Under the pieces are notes generated by a model. The model saw only the letters and a list, made by a program, of their open reading frames with translations. It was not told where the DNA came from and ran no database searches. From Segatella oris (GTDB taxonomy: Bacteria; Bacteroidota; Bacteroidia; Bacteroidales; Bacteroidaceae), in contig NZ_LR134384.1 of NCBI RefSeq assembly GCF_900637655.1, forward strand, positions 2,108,001-2,172,000: 64,000 nt of DNA, written 5' to 3'. A program made the translations under genes and the position numbers. How positions within the stretch are numbered: the first letter of the stretch is position 1; each line of letters starts with the position of its first letter. Positions 52,633 to 61,793 of the stretch are shown here, piece by piece.

Positions 52633-53664
52633 ATGGAGAAAAAAAAGATTATTTTCATTATGAACCCCATTTCGGGAACGGCCAGCAAAGCCGGAATTCC
52701 CAAACTGATTGAACGCTATCTTGACCACGAAGCTTTCGACTATGAAATCAAACTCACTGAATATGCGGGACATGCCAGCGTGATTGCCACTGAAGCTAAG
52801 GACAACCATGTCGACATTGTCGTTGCTGTGGGCGGTGACGGAACGGTCAACGAGGTGGCACGCGCTATCGTTCATTCACAGACTGCCTTGGGCATTATCC
52901 CCTGTGGTTCGGGGAATGGGCTTGCCCGTCATTTGCTGTTACCCCTCAACATGGCTAAGGCAATCAAGATTATCAACGCCTGCGAAATTCATCAACTCGA
53001 TTACGGCATCATTAATGAGCACCCGTTTTTCTGCACCTGTGGCATGGGCTTTGACGCTTTCGTCAGTCATAAGTTTGCCGAAGCAGGCAAGCGCGGCCCT
53101 ATCACCTACGTAGAAAACGTATTGAAAGAGGGCCTGAAATACAAGCCTGAAACCTATGAAATCCGTGATGAAAGCGGCACCACACGACTCAAAGCCTTTC
53201 TCATTTCGTGTGCCAATGCCTCACAATATGGCAACAATGCCTATATTGCACCGCAGGCTTCCATGAGCGACGGACTCATGGATATCATCGTCATGCAGCC
53301 TTTTGATGCCTTTGAAGCACCGCAGATCAGTATCGACATGTTCAACAAGACACTCGACAAGAACTCTAAAATCAAGACTTTCCGCTGCAAACACCTACAC
53401 ATCCACCGCAATAAACCGGGCTATATCCACTACGATGGCGACCCCGTAATGACCGGTGAAGACATTGAAGTGGAATTGAAAGAGAAGGGCATCAACATCA
53501 TCGTGAACCCCCATGGCGACAAACGACTGCGTAGACCAAACGCAATTCAGAATGCTGCAGCCGACCTTTTCAATGAATTCAACAGCCTTCGCAAAGATAT
53601 CAACCGCCAGAGCAGGCACATATTGGCAATCAACAAGAAAATACAAAGGAGATTGAATCTCTAA
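52633..53664 (+). CDS. diacylglycerol/sphingoid-base kinase-family protein
   Basis: A 343-residue cytoplasmic lipid kinase. The DAGK catalytic domain shows KIIFIMNPISGTASK, VAVGGDGTVNEVARAI (the GGDGT motif) and IIPCGSGNGLARHL, followed by the C-terminal beta-sandwich with YIHYDGDPVMTGEDIEVEL. It phosphorylates diacylglycerol or a long-chain base. Placement opposite a serine palmitoyltransferase suggests a sphingoid base or ceramide substrate, which is inference. The start is set at 52633; 52597 and 52603 are in-frame alternatives. Confidence 0.88.
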   Translation: MEKKKIIFIMNPISGTASKAGIPKLIERYLDHEAFDYEIKLTEYAGHASVIATEAKDNHVDIVVAVGGDGTVNEVARAIVHSQTALGIIPCGSGNGLARHLLLPLNMAKAIKIINACEIHQLDYGIINEHPFFCTCGMGFDAFVSHKFAEAGKRGPITYVENVLKEGLKYKPETYEIRDESGTTRLKAFLISCANASQYGNNAYIAPQASMSDGLMDIIVMQPFDAFEAPQISIDMFNKTLDKNSKIKTFRCKHLHIHRNKPGYIHYDGDPVMTGEDIEVELKEKGINIIVNPHGDKRLRRPNAIQNAAADLFNEFNSLRKDINRQSRHILAINKKIQRRLNL

Positions 53665-54201
53665 GAAAACGCAATAAAATCAACCATTCTTCCCTGACTT
53701 TCCTATGCGAAAAACATGATATCATGGGCAAATTATAAGTTTCAACAAGGCTTTCTGAATGACGAAACAGAACTAACGGGACTCTTATTTGTAAATTATT
53801 ATAACCAAAAAAGACACCTTTCAAAACTCCACAAATAGAAAATGAAAGAGTGCTTTTCAGGATGCAACAAAGCGTTTTGACCGATATCAGTCCTCCGCTT
53901 CAATCTCCCGATGCTGTAACTTGACGCAAAAGACCTTGCAATCTGATGCAGATTACCGTGCTTAATGACGCAAAACACAGTGTAAAACAAGGCAAATCAG
54001 AGGGTAAAATGACATGAAACAGCACCGTTTTCTGTGCCTTTTTCTGAACTGAAATCATTCGAGAAGTACAACACCTTGTATGTCAGAGCGTTACAAACCC
54101 GTTCAAAACTCGCGTATTTGAAACGAGAAAACTTTTCGTCGGGAATATTGAAATCTAAGACGATGTTTTGTTAAATAAATTACAATATCATTTTCAAGAG
54201 G
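53665..54201. other. intergenic region with 22-bp repeat array E
   Basis: About 535 bp between convergent genes. Array E occupies about 53900-54031. The rest holds only AT-rich sequence, and I see no terminator with a good stem for either gene. Confidence 0.65.
53900..54031. repeat. 22-bp tandem repeat array E
   Basis: Units in exact 22-bp phase start at 53922, 53944, 53966, 53988 and 54010, with a partial one before at 53900 ending CTGTAACT. The first three start TGACGCA or TGATGCA; the last two are decayed. GCTGTAACTTGACGCA is shared with array A. Confidence 0.86.
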
Positions 54202-54897
54202 CTACAAATAAAAATCTTCTGTCAGACATTGATACCATTCCGAACGCTCCCCTTGCTGCATCAGACAGACGGTTTCCTCTTCGCGCTCAGCACAATATGC
54301 CTGCTGAAACTCCAAGAGATAACGCTTCACAGGCTTCCGCTCCACCGTTTTCACCCCACAGACACGCGACAGAGAAAAGCCCGTGAGCGTAGCTTCAGCC
54401 ACAAACTGCGACTGACAGTCGGCAGGAATAATGGCCGAAAAGCATCCCAAAGGAGTCAGCAACCGCTTCACTCCGGCAAAAAGCATGCGATAAGACAACG
54501 TGGCAGTATGGCGTGCCATGCTGCGAGCGGCATCGGGATTTGGCAGAGAATTAACGAAAAAAGGAGGATTGCTGACAATGCAGTCAAACCGTTCGGCACT
54601 TTCAAACTCCTGCAATGAGGTCTGTTCCACCTGCACCTGATGTGCAAACAGACTGGCTGAAACGTTTTCTTTGGCCTGTCGGCAGGCTTCTTCTGCTATG
54701 TCGATAGCCGTTATCTTGGCTTCGGGAAAGCGCTGGGCCAGCATCAATGCAATCACCCCCGTACCTGTTCCGATGTCAAGAACACGGTTTCCACCACGCG
54801 CCCACGCCCCCAACAGCACGCCATCGGTGCCTACTTTCATGCCACACTGGTCTTGATTGACGGCAAACTTCTTGAATTTGAAGACACTGTTACTCAT
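54202..54897 (-). CDS. trmN6: tRNA1(Val) (adenine-N6)-methyltransferase-like protein
   Basis: A 231-residue class I methyltransferase. The N-terminus KFKKFAVNQDQCGMKVGTDGVLLGAW is typical of TrmN6/YfiC; motif I is RVLDIGTGTGVIALMLAQ and the adenine-binding motif IV is CIVSNPPFFVN. In Escherichia coli the enzyme methylates A37 of tRNA-Val. It stands alone on the minus strand, upstream of the divergent lon cluster. Confidence 0.9.
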   Translation of the reverse strand: MSNSVFKFKKFAVNQDQCGMKVGTDGVLLGAWARGGNRVLDIGTGTGVIALMLAQRFPEAKITAIDIAEEACRQAKENVSASLFAHQVQVEQTSLQEFESAERFDCIVSNPPFFVNSLPNPDAARSMARHTATLSYRMLFAGVKRLLTPLGCFSAIIPADCQSQFVAEATLTGFSLSRVCGVKTVERKPVKRYLLEFQQAYCAEREEETVCLMQQGERSEWYQCLTEDFYL

Positions 54898-55011
54898 ATT
54901 CCTACCCTCTTTAACGTAGAAATTGACCGTTTATTTTATACATTTTACGGATTTACACATTATTAAAAGCATTTTATGCTGACGTTTGCCAAGTTTCTGA
55001 TTAAAAAAGCG

Positions 55012-55019
55012 TATCTTTG
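55012..55019 (+). promoter_or_regulatory. -7 box of the lon operon promoter
   Basis: TATCTTTG, 26 bp before the lon start; TTTG upstream lies at 23 bp, longer than usual. Confidence 0.6.
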
Positions 55020-55045
55020 CACACCATTAGTTTTCAAGTAGCAAA

Positions 55046-57508
55046 ATGAACAACAAAAATACATCAATACAAATGATTGCCGACTACGAAGGCGACATTT
55101 CGAATCTCCTCAACACGAATGTTTTGGGCGAGGTTCCTATTCTTACCACTCGCAATCTGGTGGTTTTCCCCGGCGTTGTCTCCCCTATTCTTGTGGGCAG
55201 AGAAGCCAGCGTGAAACTCATCAAGCATCTTGACAAGCATCCGGATACCATATTCTGCATCTTCTGTCAGCGCGACTCCAATGTTGATAATCCCGTTTTC
55301 AACGACCTCTACACTACCGGTGTATATGCCAAAGTGGTCAAAGTGATTGAGATGCCCGGGCCGGGAAACAACCTCACGGCTATCGTTCAGGGACTCGGCC
55401 GCTGCATGTTGGAGAGTCTTACGAAGATGAAACCCTTCTTTGCCGGTATCGTTTCACCAAATCCCGAGCAGCTCCCGAGCGAAAAAGAAAAGGAGTTTAT
55501 CACTGTTTGCGAAACGGTGAAGAAGAGCGCCAAAGAGTATATCGGACTCAATGAAGACATGCCCGACGAGGCACAGTTTGCTTTGTCGAGCATTCAAAAT
55601 AAAGTGGTCACAATCAACTATGTGTGCAGCACGCTGCCGTTCAGCATCAAAGACAAGATGAAACTGCTTGAAATTGATGATACAGAAAAACGGGCTTACA
55701 GTCTGCTTAAAATACTTGACCGCGAAACTCAACTGCTGAAACTCAAGCAGGAGATACGTCAGAAGACACGAATGGACCTTGATGAGCAGCAGCGCGAATA
55801 CTTCCTGCAACAGCAAATCAAGAATATCAAGGAAGAACTCGGCCATGGTGACGGTTCACCTGAACATCGTGAGCTTTTGGAGAAGGCCAAGGATAAGAAA
55901 TGGAATGAAGAAGTTGCGACGGCATTCTACAAGGAACTCGACAAGTTGGAGCTTTACAATCCGCAGAGTCCTGAATACAGTGTGCAGCTCAACTACCTGC
56001 AGAACATGGTCAACCTGCCTTGGGGGGTCTATACGAAAGACGATCTCAACCTGAAGAAAGCAGAGCGAGTGCTCAACCATGACCACTACGGTATGGAGAA
56101 AGTAAAGGAGAGAATTCTCGAATATATCTCTGTACTGAAACTGCGTGGCGACTTGAAATCACCCATTCTTTGCCTCTACGGGCCTCCCGGTGTGGGCAAG
56201 ACTTCATTGGGAAAGAGCATTGCCGAGGCCATGAACCGCAAATATGTGCGCATGTCATTGGGCGGACTTCACGACGAATCTGAAATCCGCGGACACCGCA
56301 GAACCTATATCGGTGCAATGCCGGGACGCATCATCAAGAACATTCAAAAGGCCGGTTCGAGCAATCCGGTCTTCATTCTTGACGAAATAGATAAAGTCAC
56401 TCAGAACACTATCAACGGTGACCCTTCATCGGCATTATTAGAGGTGCTCGACCCCGAACAGAACAATGCGTTCCACGACAACTATCTTGATGTTGACTAT
56501 GACTTGTCGAAAGTGCTCTTCATTGCTACGGCCAATGACCTCAACACCATTCCCCGCCCACTGCTCGACCGCATGGAAGTCATCGAAGTGAGCGGTTATA
56601 TCACGGAGGAGAAGATTGAGATTGCCAAGCGGCATCTTGTCCCTCGTGAGCTTGAGAACAACGGACTTGCGAACAACGAACCGAAGATAAAGTTCAACAA
56701 GGCCGCACTTGAAAAGATTATCGAACAGTACACACGCGAAAGCGGCGTGCGCCAATTGGAGAAACAAATCAATAAAGCCCTGCGCAAATTAGCCTATCAG
56801 AAAGCGGTCAAGGGCGAGATTGAAAATTCAGACATCACAGCAGACAAGATAGAAAGCCTGCTTGGAAAGGCTCCTTTCTATCGCGATATCTATCAAGGAA
56901 ACGGCTATGCCGGTGTGGTTACAGGGTTGGCATGGACCAGTGTAGGCGGAGAAATCCTCTTTATTGAGACCTCCCTCAACCAAGGTAAGGGCAACAAGCT
57001 CACATTGACAGGCAACTTAGGCGACGTAATGAAAGAGTCGGCCATGATTGCACTGCAATATGTCAAGGCACATGTAGACAAATTGGGCATTGACTATCGC
57101 GTTTTCGACAATTGGAACATCCATATCCACGTGCCCGAAGGAGCCACTCCGAAAGACGGCCCGTCGGCCGGTATCACGATTGCAACATCGATAGCCTCAG
57201 CACTTACGCAGCGCAAAGTGCGCAAGAACACGGCCATGACGGGCGAGATTACCCTGCGTGGCAAGGTGCTTCCTGTCGGCGGTATCAAGGAAAAGATATT
57301 GGCAGCCAAGCGTGCCGGCATTACAGACATCGTGATGTGTAAGGAAAACATGAAGGACATTGAGGAAATTCCAGAGAAATACCGCACGAATGTGGAGTTC
57401 CACTATGTAGAGAACATTCAGCAGGTGTGGGATTTCGCCCTTACAGACAAGTTGGTTGACAACGCTGTTACACTCACAATACCTGAAGAAAAAGAGGAAA
57501 AGAAATGA
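55046..57508 (+). CDS. lon: ATP-dependent protease La
   Basis: An 820-residue cytoplasmic AAA+ serine protease degrading misfolded and regulatory proteins. The N-terminal Lon substrate-binding domain ([22 protein letters not shown]) is followed by the ATPase with Walker [10 protein letters not shown] (about 378-386) and Walker [10 protein letters not shown]. The protease domain has the catalytic Ser in [11 protein letters not shown] (about 707) and Lys in [12 protein letters not shown] (about 750). First gene of the lon-tgt-lptG-like-helicase cluster, overlapping tgt by 4 bp. Confidence 0.97.
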   Translation: MNNKNTSIQMIADYEGDISNLLNTNVLGEVPILTTRNLVVFPGVVSPILVGREASVKLIKHLDKHPDTIFCIFCQRDSNVDNPVFNDLYTTGVYAKVVKVIEMPGPGNNLTAIVQGLGRCMLESLTKMKPFFAGIVSPNPEQLPSEKEKEFITVCETVKKSAKEYIGLNEDMPDEAQFALSSIQNKVVTINYVCSTLPFSIKDKMKLLEIDDTEKRAYSLLKILDRETQLLKLKQEIRQKTRMDLDEQQREYFLQQQIKNIKEELGHGDGSPEHRELLEKAKDKKWNEEVATAFYKELDKLELYNPQSPEYSVQLNYLQNMVNLPWGVYTKDDLNLKKAERVLNHDHYGMEKVKERILEYISVLKLRGDLKSPILCLYGPPGVGKTSLGKSIAEAMNRKYVRMSLGGLHDESEIRGHRRTYIGAMPGRIIKNIQKAGSSNPVFILDEIDKVTQNTINGDPSSALLEVLDPEQNNAFHDNYLDVDYDLSKVLFIATANDLNTIPRPLLDRMEVIEVSGYITEEKIEIAKRHLVPRELENNGLANNEPKIKFNKAALEKIIEQYTRESGVRQLEKQINKALRKLAYQKAVKGEIENSDITADKIESLLGKAPFYRDIYQGNGYAGVVTGLAWTSVGGEILFIETSLNQGKGNKLTLTGNLGDVMKESAMIALQYVKAHVDKLGIDYRVFDNWNIHIHVPEGATPKDGPSAGITIATSIASALTQRKVRKNTAMTGEITLRGKVLPVGGIKEKILAAKRAGITDIVMCKENMKDIEEIPEKYRTNVEFHYVENIQQVWDFALTDKLVDNAVTLTIPEEKEEKK

Positions 57509-58632
57509 CATTTGAAGTTCAGCATACCGACAACGCCAGTGATGCAAGGACGGGCATCATCACGACAGACCACGGACAAATCAAGACTCCAATCTTCATG
57601 CCCGTGGGAACGGCAGGAACAGTAAAGGGAGTTCATTTCAGCGAACTACGCGAACAGGTGAATGCCCAGATTATTCTTGGCAACACATATCATTTGTATT
57701 TGCGTCCCGGACTTGACATATTGCGCCAAGCCGGAGGTCTTCATGGCTTCAATGGATGGGAACGTCCCATCCTGACGGATAGCGGAGGATTTCAGGTTTT
57801 CTCACTGACGGGCATTCGAAAGCTTACAGAAGAGGGCTGCACTTTCCAGTCACATATCGACGGAAGCAAGCATATCTTCACTCCGGAAAACGTGATGGAC
57901 ACGGAAAGGATTATCGGTGCGGACATCATGATGGCTTTCGATGAGTGTCCACCCGGCAAGAGTGACTATCAATATGCCAAGAAAAGTCTCAGTATGACAC
58001 AGCGTTGGCTCGACCGATGCATCAAGCGTTTCAATGAGACCAAGCCTCTCTATGGCTACAACCAGAGTCTTTTCCCTATCGTGCAAGGCTGCACTTACAA
58101 GGATCTACGACAGGAAGCAGCCAAGTTTGTCGCAGACAAAGGGGCGGATGGAAACGCTATCGGCGGTCTAGCTGTAGGCGAACCGACAGAAGTGATGTAT
58201 GAGATGATTGAGGTTGTCAATGAAATTCTGCCGAAAGACAGGCCTCGTTACCTCATGGGGGTAGGCACTCCGCAGAACATTCTCGAAGCTATCGAACGCG
58301 GTGTAGATATGTTTGACTGTGTGATGCCTACGCGAAACGGACGCAATGCATTGCTCTTTACCTATAATGGTACGATGAACATGCGCAACAAGAAATGGGA
58401 AAACGACTTTACACCGATTGCTCCGGAGGGCTGTGATGTTGACAGAGTCTACACCAAAGCTTATCTTCACCACCTCTTCAAGGCCAAGGAACTGTTGGCC
58501 ATGCAGATTGGAAGCATTCACAACTTGGCTTTCTACCTGCGCTTAGTGACTGATGCACGGCAGCATATTGAGCAGGGCGACTTCGTCACATGGAAGAAGT
58601 CGGTCATAGATCAGCTCGGGCAACGTTTATAA
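57505..58632 (+). CDS. tgt: tRNA-guanine transglycosylase with an altered zinc site
   Basis: A 375-residue TIM-barrel enzyme that exchanges guanine 34 for a queuosine precursor in four tRNAs. Substrate motifs are present: ILTDSGGFQVFSLTG, AFDECPPG, AIGGLAVGEP and MFDCVMPTRNGRNAL with the catalytic Asp. The zinc segment, usually CxCxxC before YSRAYLRHLF, here reads EGCDVDRVYTKAYLHHLF near residue 310, keeping a single Cys. The downstream His (IGSIHNLAFYLRL) remains. Otherwise the family match is strong. Confidence 0.94.
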   Translation: MTFEVQHTDNASDARTGIITTDHGQIKTPIFMPVGTAGTVKGVHFSELREQVNAQIILGNTYHLYLRPGLDILRQAGGLHGFNGWERPILTDSGGFQVFSLTGIRKLTEEGCTFQSHIDGSKHIFTPENVMDTERIIGADIMMAFDECPPGKSDYQYAKKSLSMTQRWLDRCIKRFNETKPLYGYNQSLFPIVQGCTYKDLRQEAAKFVADKGADGNAIGGLAVGEPTEVMYEMIEVVNEILPKDRPRYLMGVGTPQNILEAIERGVDMFDCVMPTRNGRNALLFTYNGTMNMRNKKWENDFTPIAPEGCDVDRVYTKAYLHHLFKAKELLAMQIGSIHNLAFYLRLVTDARQHIEQGDFVTWKKSVIDQLGQRL

Positions 58633-58639
58633 AATCAAG

Positions 58640-59914
58640 ATGACTGAATTCAGTAAGATAAGGAAACACACCAAATGGTATCGCGTGTTGCGCTGGATGA
58701 GCAAACATCCGGCCTGGCTGCACCGTTTGTTTCTCTGGCTTGAGGCCCATACTCTTTGGCTGCAACGCATGGCGAAACGGATTGGCAGGAACTTGTCGTG
58801 GCTCCGTTTCATCAATCCTTTCCGCTACATCAAACGCTTGGATTGGTATATTATCAAGAAGTTCATAGGAACTTATATCTATTCCATTGCACTGATTATC
58901 AGCATATCAATTGTTGTTGACATCAATGAGAACTTGGCAAAATTCAGCGAATACCATGCGCCATTGAAAGCCATTGTGTTCGACTACTACATGAACTTCA
59001 TCCCTTATTTTGCCAATCTGTTCAGTCCGCTTTTCGTGTTCATCGCCGTGATTTTCTTCACCTCGAAGTTAGCCGGGAACAGTGAGATTATAGCAATGTT
59101 GGCCGCAGGTGTCTCATTCAAACGGCTGATGCGCCCCTATATGATTACATGTATTCTGATTTCAGCCGTGTCATTCTATCTCAGCGGTTACGTGATTCCG
59201 CACAGCAATGTCATACGCCAAGACTTCGAATCTCTGTATAAGAACAACAAGAAAAACACGGCAGCCGACAATGTCATGCTGCAGGTTGGGAGTGGTGTTA
59301 TCGCCTATATCCAGCAGTATGACAATAACACCAAACGAGGTTATGGCTTCTCTTTGGACAAGTTTCAAGACAAGAAACTCGTAAGCCACATGACTGCAAC
59401 GGAGATACAATACGACACGATCAGTGACTCCAAGTATCATTGGACAGCATTGAACTACAAGATCAGGAAGTTCAACGGCTATCGGGAACAGATTGAAAAC
59501 GGGGAGAAAAAGGACACAACCATCATGATGGAACCAACCGACCTCGTGTATTCCAAAGGCCAACAGGAGACTTTCACAAACCCCGAACTGAGTGATTATA
59601 TCTCCAAACAAATCGACAGAGGATCAAGCAATGTGGTACAGTATCAGGTGGAATACCACAAGCGAATAGCAGCCAGTTTCGCATCCTTTATCCTGACCAT
59701 CATCGGTCTTTCGCTCTCCGCCAAAAAGAGAAAAGGCGGCATGGGCTTGTATCTGGGCATCGGTCTGGCCCTGAGTTTCGGGTATATTATGTTGCAGACC
59801 GTATCATCAACGTTTGCTATCAATGCCAATCTTCCACCTGTTATTGCCGCATGGATACCAAACTTCATCTTCGCCGTTGTAGCTTATTTCTGCTACAGAC
59901 AGGCGCCAAATTAA
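58640..59914 (+). CDS. LptF/LptG-family lipopolysaccharide export permease
   Basis: A 424-residue inner-membrane permease. The core begins at about residue 65 (LDWYIIKKFIGTYIYSIALI) and has the usual six transmembrane helices in two groups, around a periplasmic jellyroll (about 190-335). The final helices include KRIAASFASFILTIIGLSLSA and NLPPVIAAWIPNFIFAVVAYF. It would act in the LptBFG complex extracting LPS. About 65 extra N-terminal residues rich in Trp and Arg precede the core; the real start could be one of the internal Met codons (for example residue 20 or 44). It follows tgt at 7 bp. Confidence 0.88.
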   Translation: MTEFSKIRKHTKWYRVLRWMSKHPAWLHRLFLWLEAHTLWLQRMAKRIGRNLSWLRFINPFRYIKRLDWYIIKKFIGTYIYSIALIISISIVVDINENLAKFSEYHAPLKAIVFDYYMNFIPYFANLFSPLFVFIAVIFFTSKLAGNSEIIAMLAAGVSFKRLMRPYMITCILISAVSFYLSGYVIPHSNVIRQDFESLYKNNKKNTAADNVMLQVGSGVIAYIQQYDNNTKRGYGFSLDKFQDKKLVSHMTATEIQYDTISDSKYHWTALNYKIRKFNGYREQIENGEKKDTTIMMEPTDLVYSKGQQETFTNPELSDYISKQIDRGSSNVVQYQVEYHKRIAASFASFILTIIGLSLSAKKRKGGMGLYLGIGLALSFGYIMLQTVSSTFAINANLPPVIAAWIPNFIFAVVAYFCYRQAPN

Positions 59915-61549
59915 ATGATTATGTATTTTGACGAATTAGAATTAAACGACAATGTCCTTGATGCACTCTATGATATGCGCTTCGAAAAGTGCACACCGGT
60001 GCAGGAAAACTGTATTCCCGAAATCCTCAAAGGCAATGATGTCCTGGGGGTAGCACAGACAGGAACCGGCAAAACGGCAGCCTATCTGCTCCCTATTCTG
60101 AGCAAACTTGACGACGGAGGGTATCCCGACAACGCCATTAACTGCCTCATCATGAGCCCTACACGAGAGTTAGCCCAGCAGATAGACCAGGCCATGCAAG
60201 GCTTCGGCTACTATCTCAATGGCGTGAGCAGTGTAGCCGTTTATGGTGGAAATGACGGCAACCGATATGATCAAGAGCTGAAAAGTCTGCAATTAGGAGC
60301 CGATGTTGTCATCGCTACTCCAGGCCGTCTTATCTCACATATCAGCTTGGGCAACGTGGATTTGAGCAAGGTTTCGTTCTTCATTCTCGATGAAGCCGAC
60401 CGTATGCTCGACATGGGTTTCTCTGATGACATCATTAAGATTGCCAAGAAACTTCCACAGACTTGCCAGACCATTATGTTCTCTGCAACGATGCCCGATA
60501 AGATTGAAGACCTTGCAAAGACATTGCTCAAGAACCCGAAAGTCATTAAACTCGCTGTCAGTAAACCCGCAGAAAAGATTAAGCAAAGTGCCTATGTATG
60601 CTATGAAACGCAGAAGATGGGCATCATTAAAGACATCTTCAAGAATGGCGATCTCGAGCGTGTCATCATCTTCTGTGGCAGTAAGCTGAAAGTGAAACAG
60701 GTTGCAGGGGCTCTTCAACGCAAGCATATCAACTGCGGTGAAATGCACTCCGACCTTGACCAAGCTACCCGCGACGACGTCATGTTCAAGTTCAAGAGCG
60801 GTCAATTCGACGTGCTTGTAGCTACAGACATCGTGGCCAGAGGAATTGATATCGACGATATCGCCATGGTCATCAACTATGATGTGCCCCACGATGCCGA
60901 AGATTATGTGCATCGCATCGGCCGTACTGCACGTGCAGCGCGCGAAGGATCAGCCATCACTTTCGTCTCCGAAGACGACATTTATTACTTCCAACAGATT
61001 GAAAAATTCCTTGAAAAAGAAGTTGAGAAGACGCCACTGCCGGTTGGATTGGGCGACGGGCCAGAGTATAAGTCAGCAGGAAAGCCGAAGCGTGGCAGTT
61101 CTGCCAAGAGCCGACGCCGCGACAACCGAGACCGCACTTCGCATAAGGACAAGAAGCAGCAGAACCGCCGTCAGCGCAACAATAATGCTGAAATGCAGTC
61201 CAACGGCACTGAAACAAACAAGGAACAGCGCAACAGCAAAGAGCGCAATCCACAAAACAACAGGAACCAGCGGGGCAACAGAAATGCCGATACCCGTGGT
61301 GACAAGCGCAACAACGAGCCACGCAACGGTAGGCCTAACGAGTCGAGAAATACAGCAAAACCGCGTAATGGTGAACAGCAACAACGCAAAAAGCGTCGCG
61401 GAAATGTGGAAGGTAACTACAAGAAACGCAACAATCCACAGACTGAAAAGCGCCAGAACCGCTCACAAAGCAACCCAACTGTCACACAGAAAGCAAAGCC
61501 GGAAAGCGGCATCAAGAAGTTCTTGAAGAAGATTTTCAGAATGAAATAA
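59915..61549 (+). CDS. DEAD-box ATP-dependent RNA helicase
   Basis: A 544-residue helicase of the RhlE/CsdA group. Motifs: Q motif (FEKCTPVQENCIPEIL), I AQTGTGKTAA, Ia PTRELAQQ, II DEADRMLDMGF, III SATMP, V VATDIVARGIDIDD and VI HRIGRTARA. After residue about 370 comes a long low-complexity tail rich in Arg, Asn, Lys and Gln, ending IKKFLKKIFRMK, probably an RNA-binding disordered region. It may assist ribosome assembly or mRNA decay. Start at 59915 or the Met at 59921. Confidence 0.94.
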   Translation: MIMYFDELELNDNVLDALYDMRFEKCTPVQENCIPEILKGNDVLGVAQTGTGKTAAYLLPILSKLDDGGYPDNAINCLIMSPTRELAQQIDQAMQGFGYYLNGVSSVAVYGGNDGNRYDQELKSLQLGADVVIATPGRLISHISLGNVDLSKVSFFILDEADRMLDMGFSDDIIKIAKKLPQTCQTIMFSATMPDKIEDLAKTLLKNPKVIKLAVSKPAEKIKQSAYVCYETQKMGIIKDIFKNGDLERVIIFCGSKLKVKQVAGALQRKHINCGEMHSDLDQATRDDVMFKFKSGQFDVLVATDIVARGIDIDDIAMVINYDVPHDAEDYVHRIGRTARAAREGSAITFVSEDDIYYFQQIEKFLEKEVEKTPLPVGLGDGPEYKSAGKPKRGSSAKSRRRDNRDRTSHKDKKQQNRRQRNNNAEMQSNGTETNKEQRNSKERNPQNNRNQRGNRNADTRGDKRNNEPRNGRPNESRNTAKPRNGEQQQRKKRRGNVEGNYKKRNNPQTEKRQNRSQSNPTVTQKAKPESGIKKFLKKIFRMK

Positions 61550-61573
61550 GTTGCGCCAGGCAACATACTATGC

Positions 61574-61606
61574 AAGAGGGAAACCGTACAGGCTTCCCTC
61601 TTTTTT
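61574..61606 (+). terminator. terminator of the lon cluster
   Basis: AAGAGGGAA (61574-61582) pairs with TTCCCTCTT, with inner CC/GG and a 5-nt loop; six further T follow. Confidence 0.93.
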
Positions 61607-61709
61607 ATTTAATACAAACCATATCAACCCTATAGTAGCGCTGCCACCTCATCTTTCTTGTCATCAACTAACTATTTCACACTATTCACAACAAAAAACT
61701 TTCTTTTTG

Positions 61710-61740
61710 TTTGCATTTCAAATAGAATTCTATAACTTTG
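61710..61740 (+). promoter_or_regulatory. promoter of gdhA
   Basis: TTTG (61710-61713), 19 bp, TAACTTTG (61733-61740); start codon 53 bp downstream. Confidence 0.87.
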
Positions 61741-61793
61741 CAATCACAAAATAGAGAAAGTTATTCGAGCAAACTATAAAAAGGAAAAAGATT

